A stretch of DNA of 64,000 bases from an uncultured Lachnospiraceae bacterium (lineage in GTDB: Bacteria; Bacillota; Clostridia; Lachnospirales; Lachnospiraceae). Positions 17,168 through 26,450 of the stretch are shown here, piece by piece. The stretch lies in assembly GCA_946558465.1 (NCBI GenBank), contig CAMNTM010000006.1, positions 105,097-169,096 on the forward strand. The letters run 5' to 3'. The translations under genes and the position numbers were made by a program. Every line of letters starts with the position of its first letter. Positions within the stretch are counted from its first letter, which is position 1. The notes under the pieces were generated by a model that saw only the letters and a list, made by a program, of their open reading frames with translations, did no database searches and had not been told where the DNA came from.

Positions 17168-18673
17168 ATGGCAGAGTATAGACTGGAAATGCATGGAATC
17201 AGCAAAAGCTTTCCGGGTGTAAAGGCGCTTGATCAGGTTAATTTGAGTGTTCGTCCGGGTACGGTTCATGCTTTGATGGGAGAAAACGGTGCCGGAAAAT
17301 CAACTCTTATGAAATGTCTTTTCGGCATTTACAAGATGGACGAAGGGGAAGTACTTGTTGATGGCGAGAAGATGAATATCGGTAATCCTGATGAGGCACT
17401 GCATCACGGGCTTGCAATGGTTCATCAGGAATTACAGCCGGTACCCGACAGAACAATTGCTGAAAATATGTATCTGGGAAGATATCCTCTGAAATCATTT
17501 GGACCTTTGAAGGTGATAGACCATAAAAGAATGAATGAGGAGACAGTTAAATGGCTGGAAAATGTAAAGATGCCGTTTGACCCTAAGAAAAAGCTGGGTG
17601 AATTATCCATTTCCCAAATGCAGTCTGTAGAGATTGCAAAAGCAGTATCGCAGGATGCGAGACTGATTATTTTGGATGAGCCTACTTCATCCTTGACGGA
17701 AAATGAAGTAGAAGCTCTTTTTAAGATTGTAAGAGATTTGAAATCAAGAGGAGTTTCCTTTGTATATATTTCACATAAGATGGCAGAGATTCGTCAAATT
17801 GCTGATGATATCACGATTATGCGCGACGGAACCTATGTAGGAAGCTGGAGTATGGAAGATATTTCTGATAATGAGATTGTAAAGCAGATGGTTGGACGTG
17901 AACTGACAAATGTATATCCGGCGCTTGATAATGAGCCGGGGGATGTTTTAATGGAGGTCAAGGGATATACAAGTATCAGTGACCGCTCCTTCCAGAACTG
18001 CTCCTTCACTCTGCGAAGGGGAGAAATCCTCGGCTTCGGCGGCCTGGTAGGCGCACAGAGAACGGAGCTTATGGAGGCAATTTTCGGAATCCGCCATATC
18101 AAATCAGGTGAGATTATTCTTAACGGAAAACAGATAAGTATTAAGTGCCCTCATGACGCAATCAAAAACGGGATCGGGATGATTACTGAGGACAGGCGCG
18201 GAACGGGTATTCTGGGCTGTCTTTCAATTGCCGATAATGTTTCGATAGCATCTCTTGACCAATATCTGGAAGCAGGAGTAAAGCTGAATAAAAAGAAGAT
18301 TGAGGAGCTTGTACAGGAAAATGTAGGCAAGCTGAGTATCAAAACGCCGAGCAGTAAGGAGCTGATTCAGAATCTGTCTGGTGGTAACCAGCAGAAGGTT
18401 ATTATCTCAAGATGGCTGGCAAATAATCCAGATGTCTTAATTATGGATGAGCCTACCCGCGGTATTGACGTAGGCGCCAAGTATGAGATTTATCAGATTA
18501 TGATTGAGCTGGCAAAGCAGGGTAAGGGAATTATCATGATTTCATCTGAAATGCCTGAGTTATTGGGAGTTTCGAATCGTATCATGGTAATGTGCAACAA
18601 GAGAATTACCGGCGAACTGTCTGGAGAAGAAGCTACACAGGAAAACGTTATGAAGTATGCAACACAGTTCTGA
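17168..18673 (+). CDS. mglA: Sugar ABC transporter ATP-binding protein, two ATPase domains
   Basis: 501 residues, normal for MglA/RbsA. The first domain has Walker A GENGAGKSTLMK, signature LSISQMQSVEIAKA and Walker B LIILDEPTSSL. The second has the degenerate Walker A region (GFGGLVGAQRTEL), signature LSGGNQQKVIISRW and Walker B VLIMDEPTRGIDVG. It powers sugar import with the MglC permease. The AGGAGAGAGAGG ribosome site is strong, and the gene is followed by mglC after 27 nt. Confidence 0.95.
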   Translation: MAEYRLEMHGISKSFPGVKALDQVNLSVRPGTVHALMGENGAGKSTLMKCLFGIYKMDEGEVLVDGEKMNIGNPDEALHHGLAMVHQELQPVPDRTIAENMYLGRYPLKSFGPLKVIDHKRMNEETVKWLENVKMPFDPKKKLGELSISQMQSVEIAKAVSQDARLIILDEPTSSLTENEVEALFKIVRDLKSRGVSFVYISHKMAEIRQIADDITIMRDGTYVGSWSMEDISDNEIVKQMVGRELTNVYPALDNEPGDVLMEVKGYTSISDRSFQNCSFTLRRGEILGFGGLVGAQRTELMEAIFGIRHIKSGEIILNGKQISIKCPHDAIKNGIGMITEDRRGTGILGCLSIADNVSIASLDQYLEAGVKLNKKKIEELVQENVGKLSIKTPSSKELIQNLSGGNQQKVIISRWLANNPDVLIMDEPTRGIDVGAKYEIYQIMIELAKQGKGIIMISSEMPELLGVSNRIMVMCNKRITGELSGEEATQENVMKYATQF

Positions 18674-18700
18674 TTCTGTGTCCGTTAGGAGGAGTAAACA

Positions 18701-19684
18701 ATGAAAAAAAAGATTAATATTAAAGATACATTAATCAATAATGGTATCATTTTATTGCTTGCGGTTCTTGTGGTATATGTAAGTATTAATGTACCGGCAT
18801 TTAGGAGCTTTGCAAACCTGAAGAATCTCGCAATTAATGCCGCGCCTCGTGTTATTGTAGCACTTGGTGTCAGCGGCTGTCTGATTACGAAAGGAACTGA
18901 CCTTTCTGCCGGACGTATGGTTGGTCTGGCAGGGTGTCTGGCAGGAATCATGCTGCAGAAAGCGGATGCGCCGGGAAAAATCTGGCCGAATTTTCCGCAG
19001 CTCAATGTATTTCTGGTACTGCTTATTTGTATGGCGGTCTGTTCAGTATTTGGATTGATTAACGGTATTGTGGTTGCATATCTCAACGTTCCGGCTTTCA
19101 TCGGTACACTGGGTATGCAGATGATTGTATATGGTATTGCACTTGTTATCACAAATGCGGTTCCAATCGGAGGATACCGTGCGGATTTTACAACTGTCAC
19201 ACAGGGAAATATTGCCGGGATTCCATTTCTGTTCATTTATCTCGTAATAGCTGCGGCAATTATCTGGTTCGTGTATAATTATACCCGTCACGGAAAATAT
19301 ATGTATGCAATCGGCGGAAATGAATCAGCAGCTGAGGTATCTGGTGTAAATGTTAAAAAGACCAAGATTATCATTTATATAACAGCTGCCTGTCTGTATG
19401 CAATTGCGGGCTTTTTGTTCAGCGGTAAGTCAGGCGGAGCATCTGTAAACCTGGGTATGTCTTATGAGCTGGAAGCAATCGCGGCCTGTACCATCGGAGG
19501 AGTGTCTGTAAATGGCGGTATCGGACGTGTGTCTGGCGTTATCATCGGTGTTGCAGTGTTTGAGCTTTTGAAATCCTCTCTGCAGTTCCTGGGAGTAAAT
19601 ACAAACTACCAGTTTATTGCACAGGGTATCGTAATCGTTGTGGCAATTGCACTTGATATCAGGAAATATATTGCGAAGAAGTAA
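18701..19684 (+). CDS. mglC: Sugar ABC transporter permease
   Basis: 327 residues, almost wholly hydrophobic, about 8-10 membrane segments. Family features of MglC/RbsC permeases: VALGVSGCLITKGTDLSAGRMVGL near residue 50, GTLGMQMIVYG, YAIGGNESAAEVSGVNV, and ACTIGGVSVNGGIGRVSGVIIG near the end. Ribosome site TTAGGAGGAG. It is the last gene of the importer operon and is followed by an intrinsic terminator at 19702-19727. Confidence 0.95.
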   Translation: MKKKINIKDTLINNGIILLLAVLVVYVSINVPAFRSFANLKNLAINAAPRVIVALGVSGCLITKGTDLSAGRMVGLAGCLAGIMLQKADAPGKIWPNFPQLNVFLVLLICMAVCSVFGLINGIVVAYLNVPAFIGTLGMQMIVYGIALVITNAVPIGGYRADFTTVTQGNIAGIPFLFIYLVIAAAIIWFVYNYTRHGKYMYAIGGNESAAEVSGVNVKKTKIIIYITAACLYAIAGFLFSGKSGGASVNLGMSYELEAIAACTIGGVSVNGGIGRVSGVIIGVAVFELLKSSLQFLGVNTNYQFIAQGIVIVVAIALDIRKYIAKK

Positions 19685-19701
19685 AATAGCGGCTGAATGC
19701 G

Positions 19702-19727
19702 AAAGGACAGCGGGGGCTGTCCTTTTT
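19702..19727 (+). terminator. Intrinsic terminator after mglC
   Basis: Stem AAGGACAGC/GCTGTCCTT with a GGGG-type loop and T run, ending the importer operon. Confidence 0.85.
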
Positions 19728-19777
19728 GTGTCCCGCACCGAAAGTATTCAGTGTATAATTAATCATGAAAATATATC

Positions 19778-19818
19778 AGCCCTCCCAGAAACGGGGTGTA
19801 CCGCTTTCTGGGAGGGCT
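19778..19818 (+). promoter_or_regulatory. Strong leader hairpin upstream of the YesN-type regulator
   Basis: Perfect 14-bp stem (19778-19791 with 19805-19818), extended inside by CGG/CCG, ending 22 nt before the next start codon. There is no T run. A TATAAT at 19754-19759 could be the -10 of the same transcript. It may modulate translation or be a terminator relic. Confidence 0.65.
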
Positions 19819-19839
19819 GTGTAAGAGGAAGGCCCAAGT

Positions 19840-21450
19840 ATGCAGTATACGGTATTATTAGTGGATGATGAGGAAGAGATCAGAGAAGGAATTATTCGAA
19901 AAATTGACTGGGAGAGCTATGGCTTTCGGATTATCGGCAGCGCCGGCAACGGAAGTGATGCATTGGAGATAGCGGAGAATCTTCAGCCAGATGTGGTAAT
20001 GACGGATGTCATGATGCCTTTTATGGATGGACTAGAACTTGGAGAACGGATTGTCCGTATGAATCCAGAGGTAAAGCTCCTTGTATTTTCTGGGGCAGAC
20101 GAATTTGAATATGCCCAGAAGGCTTTGCGCATTCAGGCGGTGGAATATATTCTAAAGCCGATTGATGCGCAGGAACTTGGGGACACTCTGACGAAGATTA
20201 AGGATACTCTGGATAAGGAATATGAGGCAAAACGAAATCTGGAAACTCTCCGGGAGCATTATATAGATAGTATTCCAGTTATCCGGGAACAGACAATGGT
20301 GGCTTTAGTGGAAGGAAGAGTTACGTCAGAACAGCTGGAGAAGAAAAGCGGCATCGCCCAGCTCGATTTGGAGGCATGGGGATATACGGTGGGGCTTCTG
20401 GAGCTGGAGCCGAATCAGAGAACGAAGACAAGAGAAATGTTTCCGAATCATGATGAGATGCTGATTCCGGTAACGCTTAAGCAGATTGCAGACGAGATAC
20501 TTCCTTCCTATGCAAAGGTAACTACATTTTATTATGATGATATGGTGGGAGTGGTTGTAAATCTTTATGGGGAAAAGGATATCTTTAAAGTTATCGAAGG
20601 AATGGACCATGTGTGTAAGACGATGCAGAAGATATATAATATCATTGTAACAGGAGGAATCGGGACAGCCTGCAAAGACGCGGCTAAGCTTCGGTATGCA
20701 AGAAAGGAAGCACAGACAGCTTTAAGCTATCGGGTTGCCTTTGGGAGCGGCCAGGCCATTTATCTGGGAGATGTGGAACCTCAGAAGACCTCTGTCCTGC
20801 AGTTTCAGGGGAGCGATGAAACAGAGCTGATGGACGCAATTAAGGTGGGAAGCAAGGAAGAAATCTGTGAACAGGTAAAAGGCCTTTTTGAAAAAATACG
20901 TGGACAGATGCTGAGCAACAGTCAGCTTGAGGTATATTTTATTGAGGTGAAGATTGCCTTTATGCGCCTGTTACAGTATTATGAAATAGAAGCAGGAAGT
21001 ATGCTTGATGAGATGGAAAGCCTGCATGTGGCAGATGAGATACATTCTTTGCAGGAAGCGGAAAGGTGGCTTACCAGGAAAAGTCTGGAAATCAGCAGGG
21101 TGATTGAGGAAACTCGAAAAAACTCTCGTTCTATGATTACTATGCGGGCAAAGGAATATATGCTTGAAAATTATGGAGACGAGGAATTGTCTGTAGAAAA
21201 GGTGAGCGGAATTCTGCATGTAAGCCCTAATTACTTTTCCACTTTATTTAAGAAGGAAATGCAGGTATCGTTTATTGCTTATCTGACGGATATCCGCATG
21301 AAAAAGGCAGTGGAATTTCTGGATATGACTGATGATAAAAGCTATGTTATTGCAGAAAAGGTGGGTTATTCCGACCCCAATTATTTCAGCCATGTCTTTA
21401 AAAAGCATTTTGGCGTATCACCGCAGAAATACCGCAGAAGAGGAGAGTAA
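19840..21450 (+). CDS. YesN-type response regulator with AraC DNA-binding domain
   Basis: 536 residues. Receiver (1-120) with VDDEEE and phospho-acceptor Asp in VVMTDVMMPFMDG (about residue 55). A linker of about 300 residues follows. The C-terminal AraC/XylS domain (about 435-536) has two helix-turn-helices: LSVEKVSGILHVSPNYFSTL and SYVIAEKVGYSDPNYFSHVF, ending FGVSPQKYR. Together with the kinase encoded next it probably controls the mglBAC importer upstream in response to sugar. Confidence 0.92.
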   Translation: MQYTVLLVDDEEEIREGIIRKIDWESYGFRIIGSAGNGSDALEIAENLQPDVVMTDVMMPFMDGLELGERIVRMNPEVKLLVFSGADEFEYAQKALRIQAVEYILKPIDAQELGDTLTKIKDTLDKEYEAKRNLETLREHYIDSIPVIREQTMVALVEGRVTSEQLEKKSGIAQLDLEAWGYTVGLLELEPNQRTKTREMFPNHDEMLIPVTLKQIADEILPSYAKVTTFYYDDMVGVVVNLYGEKDIFKVIEGMDHVCKTMQKIYNIIVTGGIGTACKDAAKLRYARKEAQTALSYRVAFGSGQAIYLGDVEPQKTSVLQFQGSDETELMDAIKVGSKEEICEQVKGLFEKIRGQMLSNSQLEVYFIEVKIAFMRLLQYYEIEAGSMLDEMESLHVADEIHSLQEAERWLTRKSLEISRVIEETRKNSRSMITMRAKEYMLENYGDEELSVEKVSGILHVSPNYFSTLFKKEMQVSFIAYLTDIRMKKAVEFLDMTDDKSYVIAEKVGYSDPNYFSHVFKKHFGVSPQKYRRRGE

Positions 21451-21454
21451 AGCT

Positions 21455-23257
21455 ATGATTCATGCCCAGACAGCCCGGTTGAAAAACTGGATGGATTATA
21501 ATAAAATGCGTACGATTATTATGATTCCTTTTACCTTGATTGGAGTTTGTGCGATTTTGATACTGGCAGTCGGGCTGTATGTACGTTTTACAAATACTGC
21601 GAAGGATATGGTTACCGAGAAAAATATTCAGATTGTGGAGCAGACCAATCAGGCAATGAACAGTTATCTGAAGGAAATGATGCAGGTGTCGGATTCTGTT
21701 TATTATCACATTTTAAAACAACAGGATATAAGTAACGTGGAGGCAGGTGAGTCTGTTGAGCTTCTTTATAATGCGAATCAGGATAAAGTAGTAAATATTG
21801 CACTGTTTGATACAGAAGGGAGAATAGTATACGGGATTCCAAGCTCCACGGCAAAGAAAAATTCCAGTCCCGGAAACGAAAAATGGTATCTGGATGCCGC
21901 CTCCAATATTGAGAATCTGCATTTTTCACTGCCTTATGTACAAAACATTTTTGATACCTCGGATACCAGCTACCGGTGGGTAGTGTCTCTCAGTCGTTAC
22001 GTTGAGTTTGAGAGGGAGGGAAAGGTAGAGGATGGAGTGCTTCTGGTGGATATGAATTTCAGCGGTATCGAACAGATTTTAAAAAATGTGAATCTGGGGA
22101 ATTCCGGTTATCTATACCTGATGGATCAGGATGGGGAAATCATCTATCATCCGCGGCAGCAGCTTTTGTATTCCGGACTGGCAGAGGAAGACAACCGTCT
22201 GGTAAAGGAATATGAGGATGGCGGGTACGTTATTGCTTTTCAAGGGGAAGAGAGGCTGAATACTGTTAAGACGGTGGGCTATACCGGTTGGAAGCTTGTT
22301 GCAGTTGTTCCCATGGAGGAGGTTGTATCAACTTATCAGGATTTGAGATATTATATCCTGATTCTGTCTATCTGTCTGATTATCGTCCTGATTTGGGTCA
22401 GTACGGTTGTTTCCGAGAAATTGACAGTTCCCATTGAACGGCTGGAAGGTACGGTAGAGAGTCTGGAGGCCGGAAACCTGGAGACCAGAATTGCAATCAG
22501 CGGGTCGGAGGAAATCCGGCATCTGGGAAAGTCTGTGCAGCAGATGGTTAATCAGATGAAGCGTCTGATGGCGGAAATTGTGGTAGAGCAGGAGCTAAAG
22601 CGCAAGACAGAGTTTGAGGCGCTGGAAACGCAGATTAACCCGCATTTTTTGTATAATACTTTGGATTCGATTGTCTGGATGATTGAAAATGGCAAGAATG
22701 AGGGCGCGGTTAAGATGGTTACGTCGCTGGCAAGGCTCTTCCGGATCAGCATCCGGGGGAGGAGTATTGTACCGGTCAGAGATGAGCTGGCCCATGCGGA
22801 ATATTATCTGGCGATCCAGAACGTCCGTTATAAAAATAAATTTTCTTATTCTGTGGAAGCATCAGAGGAGGTAAAGGATTATGCCACGGTAAAATTAATT
22901 TTGCAGCCCATGATAGAGAATTCTATTAATCATGGGATGGAATATATGGAAAAGGATGACGGCGGAGAAATTATAGTACGTGCCTATACAGCTGAAGAGA
23001 GTCTGCTGCTGGAGGTAGAGGATAATGGATGCGGCATGACACCGGAGAGGCTTAAACAGGTGTTAAACGGCGGAGAATATGTAAGAAGCAAGGCTTCCGG
23101 AATCGGAGTGGGTAATGTAAACGAACGTATTAGGCTTCATTTTGGAAAGGAATACGGAGTAGAGATAGTAAGCGAGCCAGATGAGGGAACTATTGTGCGT
23201 ATGCGCATGCCGCTTCAGAAAGCAGAGGAAAAAGCGGAAGGAGGCAGACAGGTATGA
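21455..23257 (+). CDS. YesM/LytS-type sensor histidine kinase
   Basis: 600 residues from ATG 21455, 7 nt after AGAGGAGAG; an open stretch further upstream lies inside the regulator gene. Membrane segments near residues 25-46 and 295-317 flank an outer sensor region of the dCache type. HAMP follows, then His_kinase with ETQINPHFLYNTLDSIV (His in NPHFLYN) and an ATPase end (MIENSINHGME, DNGCGM, GIGVGNVNERIRLHFG). It is the partner of the AraC-type regulator. Its stop overlaps the next gene by ATGA. Confidence 0.93.
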   Translation: MIHAQTARLKNWMDYNKMRTIIMIPFTLIGVCAILILAVGLYVRFTNTAKDMVTEKNIQIVEQTNQAMNSYLKEMMQVSDSVYYHILKQQDISNVEAGESVELLYNANQDKVVNIALFDTEGRIVYGIPSSTAKKNSSPGNEKWYLDAASNIENLHFSLPYVQNIFDTSDTSYRWVVSLSRYVEFEREGKVEDGVLLVDMNFSGIEQILKNVNLGNSGYLYLMDQDGEIIYHPRQQLLYSGLAEEDNRLVKEYEDGGYVIAFQGEERLNTVKTVGYTGWKLVAVVPMEEVVSTYQDLRYYILILSICLIIVLIWVSTVVSEKLTVPIERLEGTVESLEAGNLETRIAISGSEEIRHLGKSVQQMVNQMKRLMAEIVVEQELKRKTEFEALETQINPHFLYNTLDSIVWMIENGKNEGAVKMVTSLARLFRISIRGRSIVPVRDELAHAEYYLAIQNVRYKNKFSYSVEASEEVKDYATVKLILQPMIENSINHGMEYMEKDDGGEIIVRAYTAEESLLLEVEDNGCGMTPERLKQVLNGGEYVRSKASGIGVGNVNERIRLHFGKEYGVEIVSEPDEGTIVRMRMPLQKAEEKAEGGRQV

Positions 23258-24216
23258 GCTGGAAGAAAAGGCTGCAGATTATTCTGCTTATCCTGTTAAT
23301 ATTGCTTTGTCTGACAAGGATAGCAAAGCCGCCCAGGAACAGGGAGGAAGAAAATTATAATATATCTTTTATTGTTCGGGGAAGCATGGATAAAAGCTGG
23401 AGTAATCTGAAGCGGGGAGCGGAGGATGCAGCGGCAGACTTGAATGTGAATGTTCGTTTTGTTGCGTCTTTGGAGGGGAATACGGCCGAGGAGCAGTTAG
23501 AGCTTCTGGATAAGGAGATGGAGGGAAGCGATGCGGTTCTTATCGCTCCGGTCAACCGGATATTGATGAAGAATGAAATCTTGGAGATTTCCAAAAAAAA
23601 GACGCCCCTTCTAATGTTTGAGTCAGGTATTTCGGGGAAAAATGATATTCCTCTGCTTTGCTGTGATAATGAGCAGATGGGACGGGATATGGCAGAGACT
23701 ATGATTAATCATGGAAACATAAAGGGAAAAATTATCATTTTTTCAGGAAATGGAATCTGTTCCAGCGTAACAGACAGGCAGAAAGGATTCCTGTCTGTTA
23801 TGGAGGAAACAGATAATGCCTGTATTATCGTGAGCGCCGGAAGTTTTCAGCCGGAAGCGCTGGCAGAGATTCTCAAGGAGGAAAAACCTGATGCAGTTAT
23901 CGCACTGGATGACCGGATAGTGGAGAATTTGACGAAGGCAGGAAGAATCTACCGGCAGGAGAATATAGAAAATAAATTGCAGATATATGGAATCGGATGC
24001 AGCAGTGATATTTTGAAAAGCTTGGAAAATCAAGAGCTTATCAGTATTGCAGCCCAGGATGATTATGCAATCGGGTATTTGGGAGTGCAGGAGGCACTGG
24101 CGGCCATTCAGGGAAAAAGGGTAGAAGGAAATCAGGAAATTCGATATATTATAACAAATTCCAACCGCATGTATGATGACGTGGATGAAAGGTTATTGTT
24201 TCCATTTGTAAGATAG
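23254..24216 (+). CDS. Membrane-anchored periplasmic sugar-binding protein, probable sensor accessory
   Basis: 320 residues. One N-terminal hydrophobic anchor (about 6-22), then a Peripla_BP_4 fold: FIVRGSMDKSWSNLKRGAEDAA, APVNRILM, MFESGISG, ALDDRI. It lacks a lipobox Cys, so it is held by its transmembrane helix. ATGA overlap couples it to the kinase gene, which suggests that it presents bound sugar to that kinase, as XylFII does for LytS in clostridia. The ligand is not deducible. Confidence 0.85.
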   Translation: MSWKKRLQIILLILLILLCLTRIAKPPRNREEENYNISFIVRGSMDKSWSNLKRGAEDAAADLNVNVRFVASLEGNTAEEQLELLDKEMEGSDAVLIAPVNRILMKNEILEISKKKTPLLMFESGISGKNDIPLLCCDNEQMGRDMAETMINHGNIKGKIIIFSGNGICSSVTDRQKGFLSVMEETDNACIIVSAGSFQPEALAEILKEEKPDAVIALDDRIVENLTKAGRIYRQENIENKLQIYGIGCSSDILKSLENQELISIAAQDDYAIGYLGVQEALAAIQGKRVEGNQEIRYIITNSNRMYDDVDERLLFPFVR

Positions 24217-24227
24217 AGGGATGAGAG

Positions 24228-25238
24228 ATGAAAAGAAAAGGATTAGGCAGTATGCTGTACATAATATTGCTTATGAGCCTATGCTGCGGATGTACGGCAG
24301 ATAAAAAAAGCAGTACAGAGGAACTTCGTGTAGGGGTTCTTTTGTATAATCAGGATGACTTATTTATCAGCTCCATGAAGCAGGAGCTTGACGAGTGTTT
24401 CCGTAAAACAGAAAAACAGGAGGGATGCAGAATCACAGTCAGCTTTTTTGACTCTATGGGAAGTCAGACTACACAGAATGAGCAGATTGATGCATTTATT
24501 AAGCGGGGCTATGATGTTCTCTGCGTAAATCTTGTGGACAGGACCGATGCGGCGACGATTATTGATAAAGGAAAAAAGGCTGATGTCCCGATTGTATTTT
24601 TTAACCGGGAGCCGGTGAGTGCAGATTTAAGCCGCTGGGATAAGATATATTATGTAGGAACAGATGCGGCAGAGGGAGGAAAGCTGCAGGGCGAGATATT
24701 CTTGGACTACTATAAGAAATATCCAGAAAAAATTGATAAAAACGGGGATGGTGTGATTCAGTATGTGCTGCTGGAAGGAGAGCCCGGACATCAGGATGCG
24801 GCGATTCGTACGGAATCTTGTATTAAAGAGATAAAAGAAGGGGGAGTGGAGGTAGAACGCCTCGCCGGAGCCAATGCCAATTGGAAGCTTACTCAGGGAA
24901 AGGAGAAGATGGAGGGGTGGCTCACCGAGTTCGGTGATGAGATAGAAGTTGTAATCAGCAACAACGATGCGATGGCACTGGGAGCTTTGGAGGCAATGTC
25001 TGAGTCAGAGTGGGCAGATATTCATATAGAAATTATCGGGATGGACGGAATAGAGGAAGCCCAGGCAGCAGTGCAGGAGGGACGCATGATGGGGACTGTT
25101 CTGAACGATGCCGAAGGACAGGCAGAGGTAGTTGTAAGGCTGGCATTGAAGCTCGGAAAAGAAGAGGAACCGGGGGAGATTCCAAATATGAAGGAAAGAG
25201 TTATTCGAGTGCCGCATGATAAATTAGGGACAGGGTAA
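24228..25238 (+). CDS. Second MglB-like galactose-type binding lipoprotein
   Basis: 336 residues. Lipobox LCCGC (Cys near residue 22). The MglB-like fold is full length, with VGVLLYNQDDLFI, VVFFNREP-type hinge (IVFFNREPV), a calcium-type loop KIDKNGDGVIQYVLLEGE and VVISNNDAMALGAL, so it should bind a hexose. It has no importer genes of its own beside it and ends the kinase operon, so it may feed MglA/MglC or act in sensing. The last residues (KLGTG) and stop codon are made by a REP-like accessory arm. Confidence 0.88.
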   Translation: MKRKGLGSMLYIILLMSLCCGCTADKKSSTEELRVGVLLYNQDDLFISSMKQELDECFRKTEKQEGCRITVSFFDSMGSQTTQNEQIDAFIKRGYDVLCVNLVDRTDAATIIDKGKKADVPIVFFNREPVSADLSRWDKIYYVGTDAAEGGKLQGEIFLDYYKKYPEKIDKNGDGVIQYVLLEGEPGHQDAAIRTESCIKEIKEGGVEVERLAGANANWKLTQGKEKMEGWLTEFGDEIEVVISNNDAMALGALEAMSESEWADIHIEIIGMDGIEEAQAAVQEGRMMGTVLNDAEGQAEVVVRLALKLGKEEEPGEIPNMKERVIRVPHDKLGTG

Positions 25239-25281
25239 AGTTTAATTGGGGACGGGGTATTTTTAGAAATCCCCCGTCCCC
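25227..25281. repeat. REP-like palindrome 6 with accessory arm
   Basis: Core 25248-25281 (one arm mismatch, loop TTTTTAGAAA) and accessory arm GGGACAGGG at 25227-25235. It lies between two convergent genes and contributes to both: Gly-Thr-Gly just before the stop of the plus-strand lipoprotein, and the stop (TTA at 25263-25265 in the loop) plus the last seven residues of the minus-strand Prs protein. Confidence 0.93.
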
Positions 25282-26450
25282 AATTTATATTCTTTTACGG
25301 CATGCTGAATACGCTCGTTTGGACTCAAGATACTGCTGATGGAGCCATCATGATTCAGCGTATCAATCATCAGTGCAATATACTTGCTCATGTCACAGCT
25401 GATATAGTATGGTCTGGATAACAGCTCCGGTGTCTGATAGATAAGATTTGTAGTTAGTATGGCATCTATCAGACCGTCTTCATAGGCCTTATCAAACTTG
25501 TCCAGACCATTTGTGAAGAGGCCGAAGGTAGCCGCAGCGAAAATACGTTTTGCCTTGCGTTGTTTCAGCTGCCTTGCTACGTCAAGGATGCTGTCGCCAG
25601 AGGAAATCATGTCATCAAGGATAATAACATCCTTTCCCTCTACAGAGGAGCCCAGAAACTCGTGTGCGATAATCGGATTACGTCCGTCTACAATTCTGGT
25701 GTAATCGCGTCTCTTATAGAACATTCCCATGTCCAGATTTAATACGTTTGCCAGGTAGACTGCCCTTTCTGTAGCGCCTTCATCCGGGCTGATAGCCATC
25801 ATATGCCCGCTGTCGATCTGCAGATCGTCATAATGCCGCAGAAGTCCTTTTATAAACTGATAGGTAGGACGTACCGTTTCAAAGCCATTTAAAGGAATTG
25901 CATTCTGAACCTTTGGGTCATGAGCGTCAAAGGTAATGATATTTTCTACTCCCATTCTTACAAGCTCCTGCAGTGCCAGCGCACAATCCAGAGATTCCCG
26001 GCTGCTTCTTTTATGCTGGCGGCTTTCATATAGGAAGGGCATTATGACATTCAGCCGTCTCCCCTTTCCGCCGACAGCAGCGATTACTCTTTTTAGGTTT
26101 TGAAAATGGTCATCCGGAGACATGTGGTTTACATGTCCGGTTAAAGAGTAAGTAAGACTGTAATTGCACACATCCACCATAAGATAAAGATCCATTCCGC
26201 GGACAGATTCCCCGATAATACCTTTTGCTTCTCCGGAGCCAAAGCGTGGAACCTTTGCGTTAATCAAATAGGTGTCTCTTTCGTAGCCGTTGAAAACAAC
26301 ATCATCCTTGTGTTCATGTCCATCCTCTCTGCGCCATTTTACCAGATAATTATCCACTTTTTTCCCCATTTCCTGACATCCATCAAGAGCAATAATGCCC
26401 AGTGCACCAATCGGGATATTGTCCAGTATACGTTCGTTACGGCGTAACAT
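25263..26450 (-). CDS. prs: Ribose-phosphate pyrophosphokinase-like protein, long form
   Basis: 395 residues, about 80 longer than standard Prs. The core shows FLYESRQHKRSSRESLDC, the nucleotide/ribose region FDAHDPKVQNAIPL and the PRPP loop VIILDDMISSGDS. It should make PRPP from ribose 5-phosphate and ATP, though the loop differs from the usual DDMIDTGGT. Residues 1-100 and the region after 350 are extensions seen in clostridial long forms. Its start overlaps the dnaI-like gene by 14 nt, with AGGAGG upstream. The C-terminus KLGTGDF is encoded by a REP-like palindrome. Confidence 0.85.
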   Translation of the reverse strand: MLRRNERILDNIPIGALGIIALDGCQEMGKKVDNYLVKWRREDGHEHKDDVVFNGYERDTYLINAKVPRFGSGEAKGIIGESVRGMDLYLMVDVCNYSLTYSLTGHVNHMSPDDHFQNLKRVIAAVGGKGRRLNVIMPFLYESRQHKRSSRESLDCALALQELVRMGVENIITFDAHDPKVQNAIPLNGFETVRPTYQFIKGLLRHYDDLQIDSGHMMAISPDEGATERAVYLANVLNLDMGMFYKRRDYTRIVDGRNPIIAHEFLGSSVEGKDVIILDDMISSGDSILDVARQLKQRKAKRIFAAATFGLFTNGLDKFDKAYEDGLIDAILTTNLIYQTPELLSRPYYISCDMSKYIALMIDTLNHDGSISSILSPNERIQHAVKEYKLGTGDF

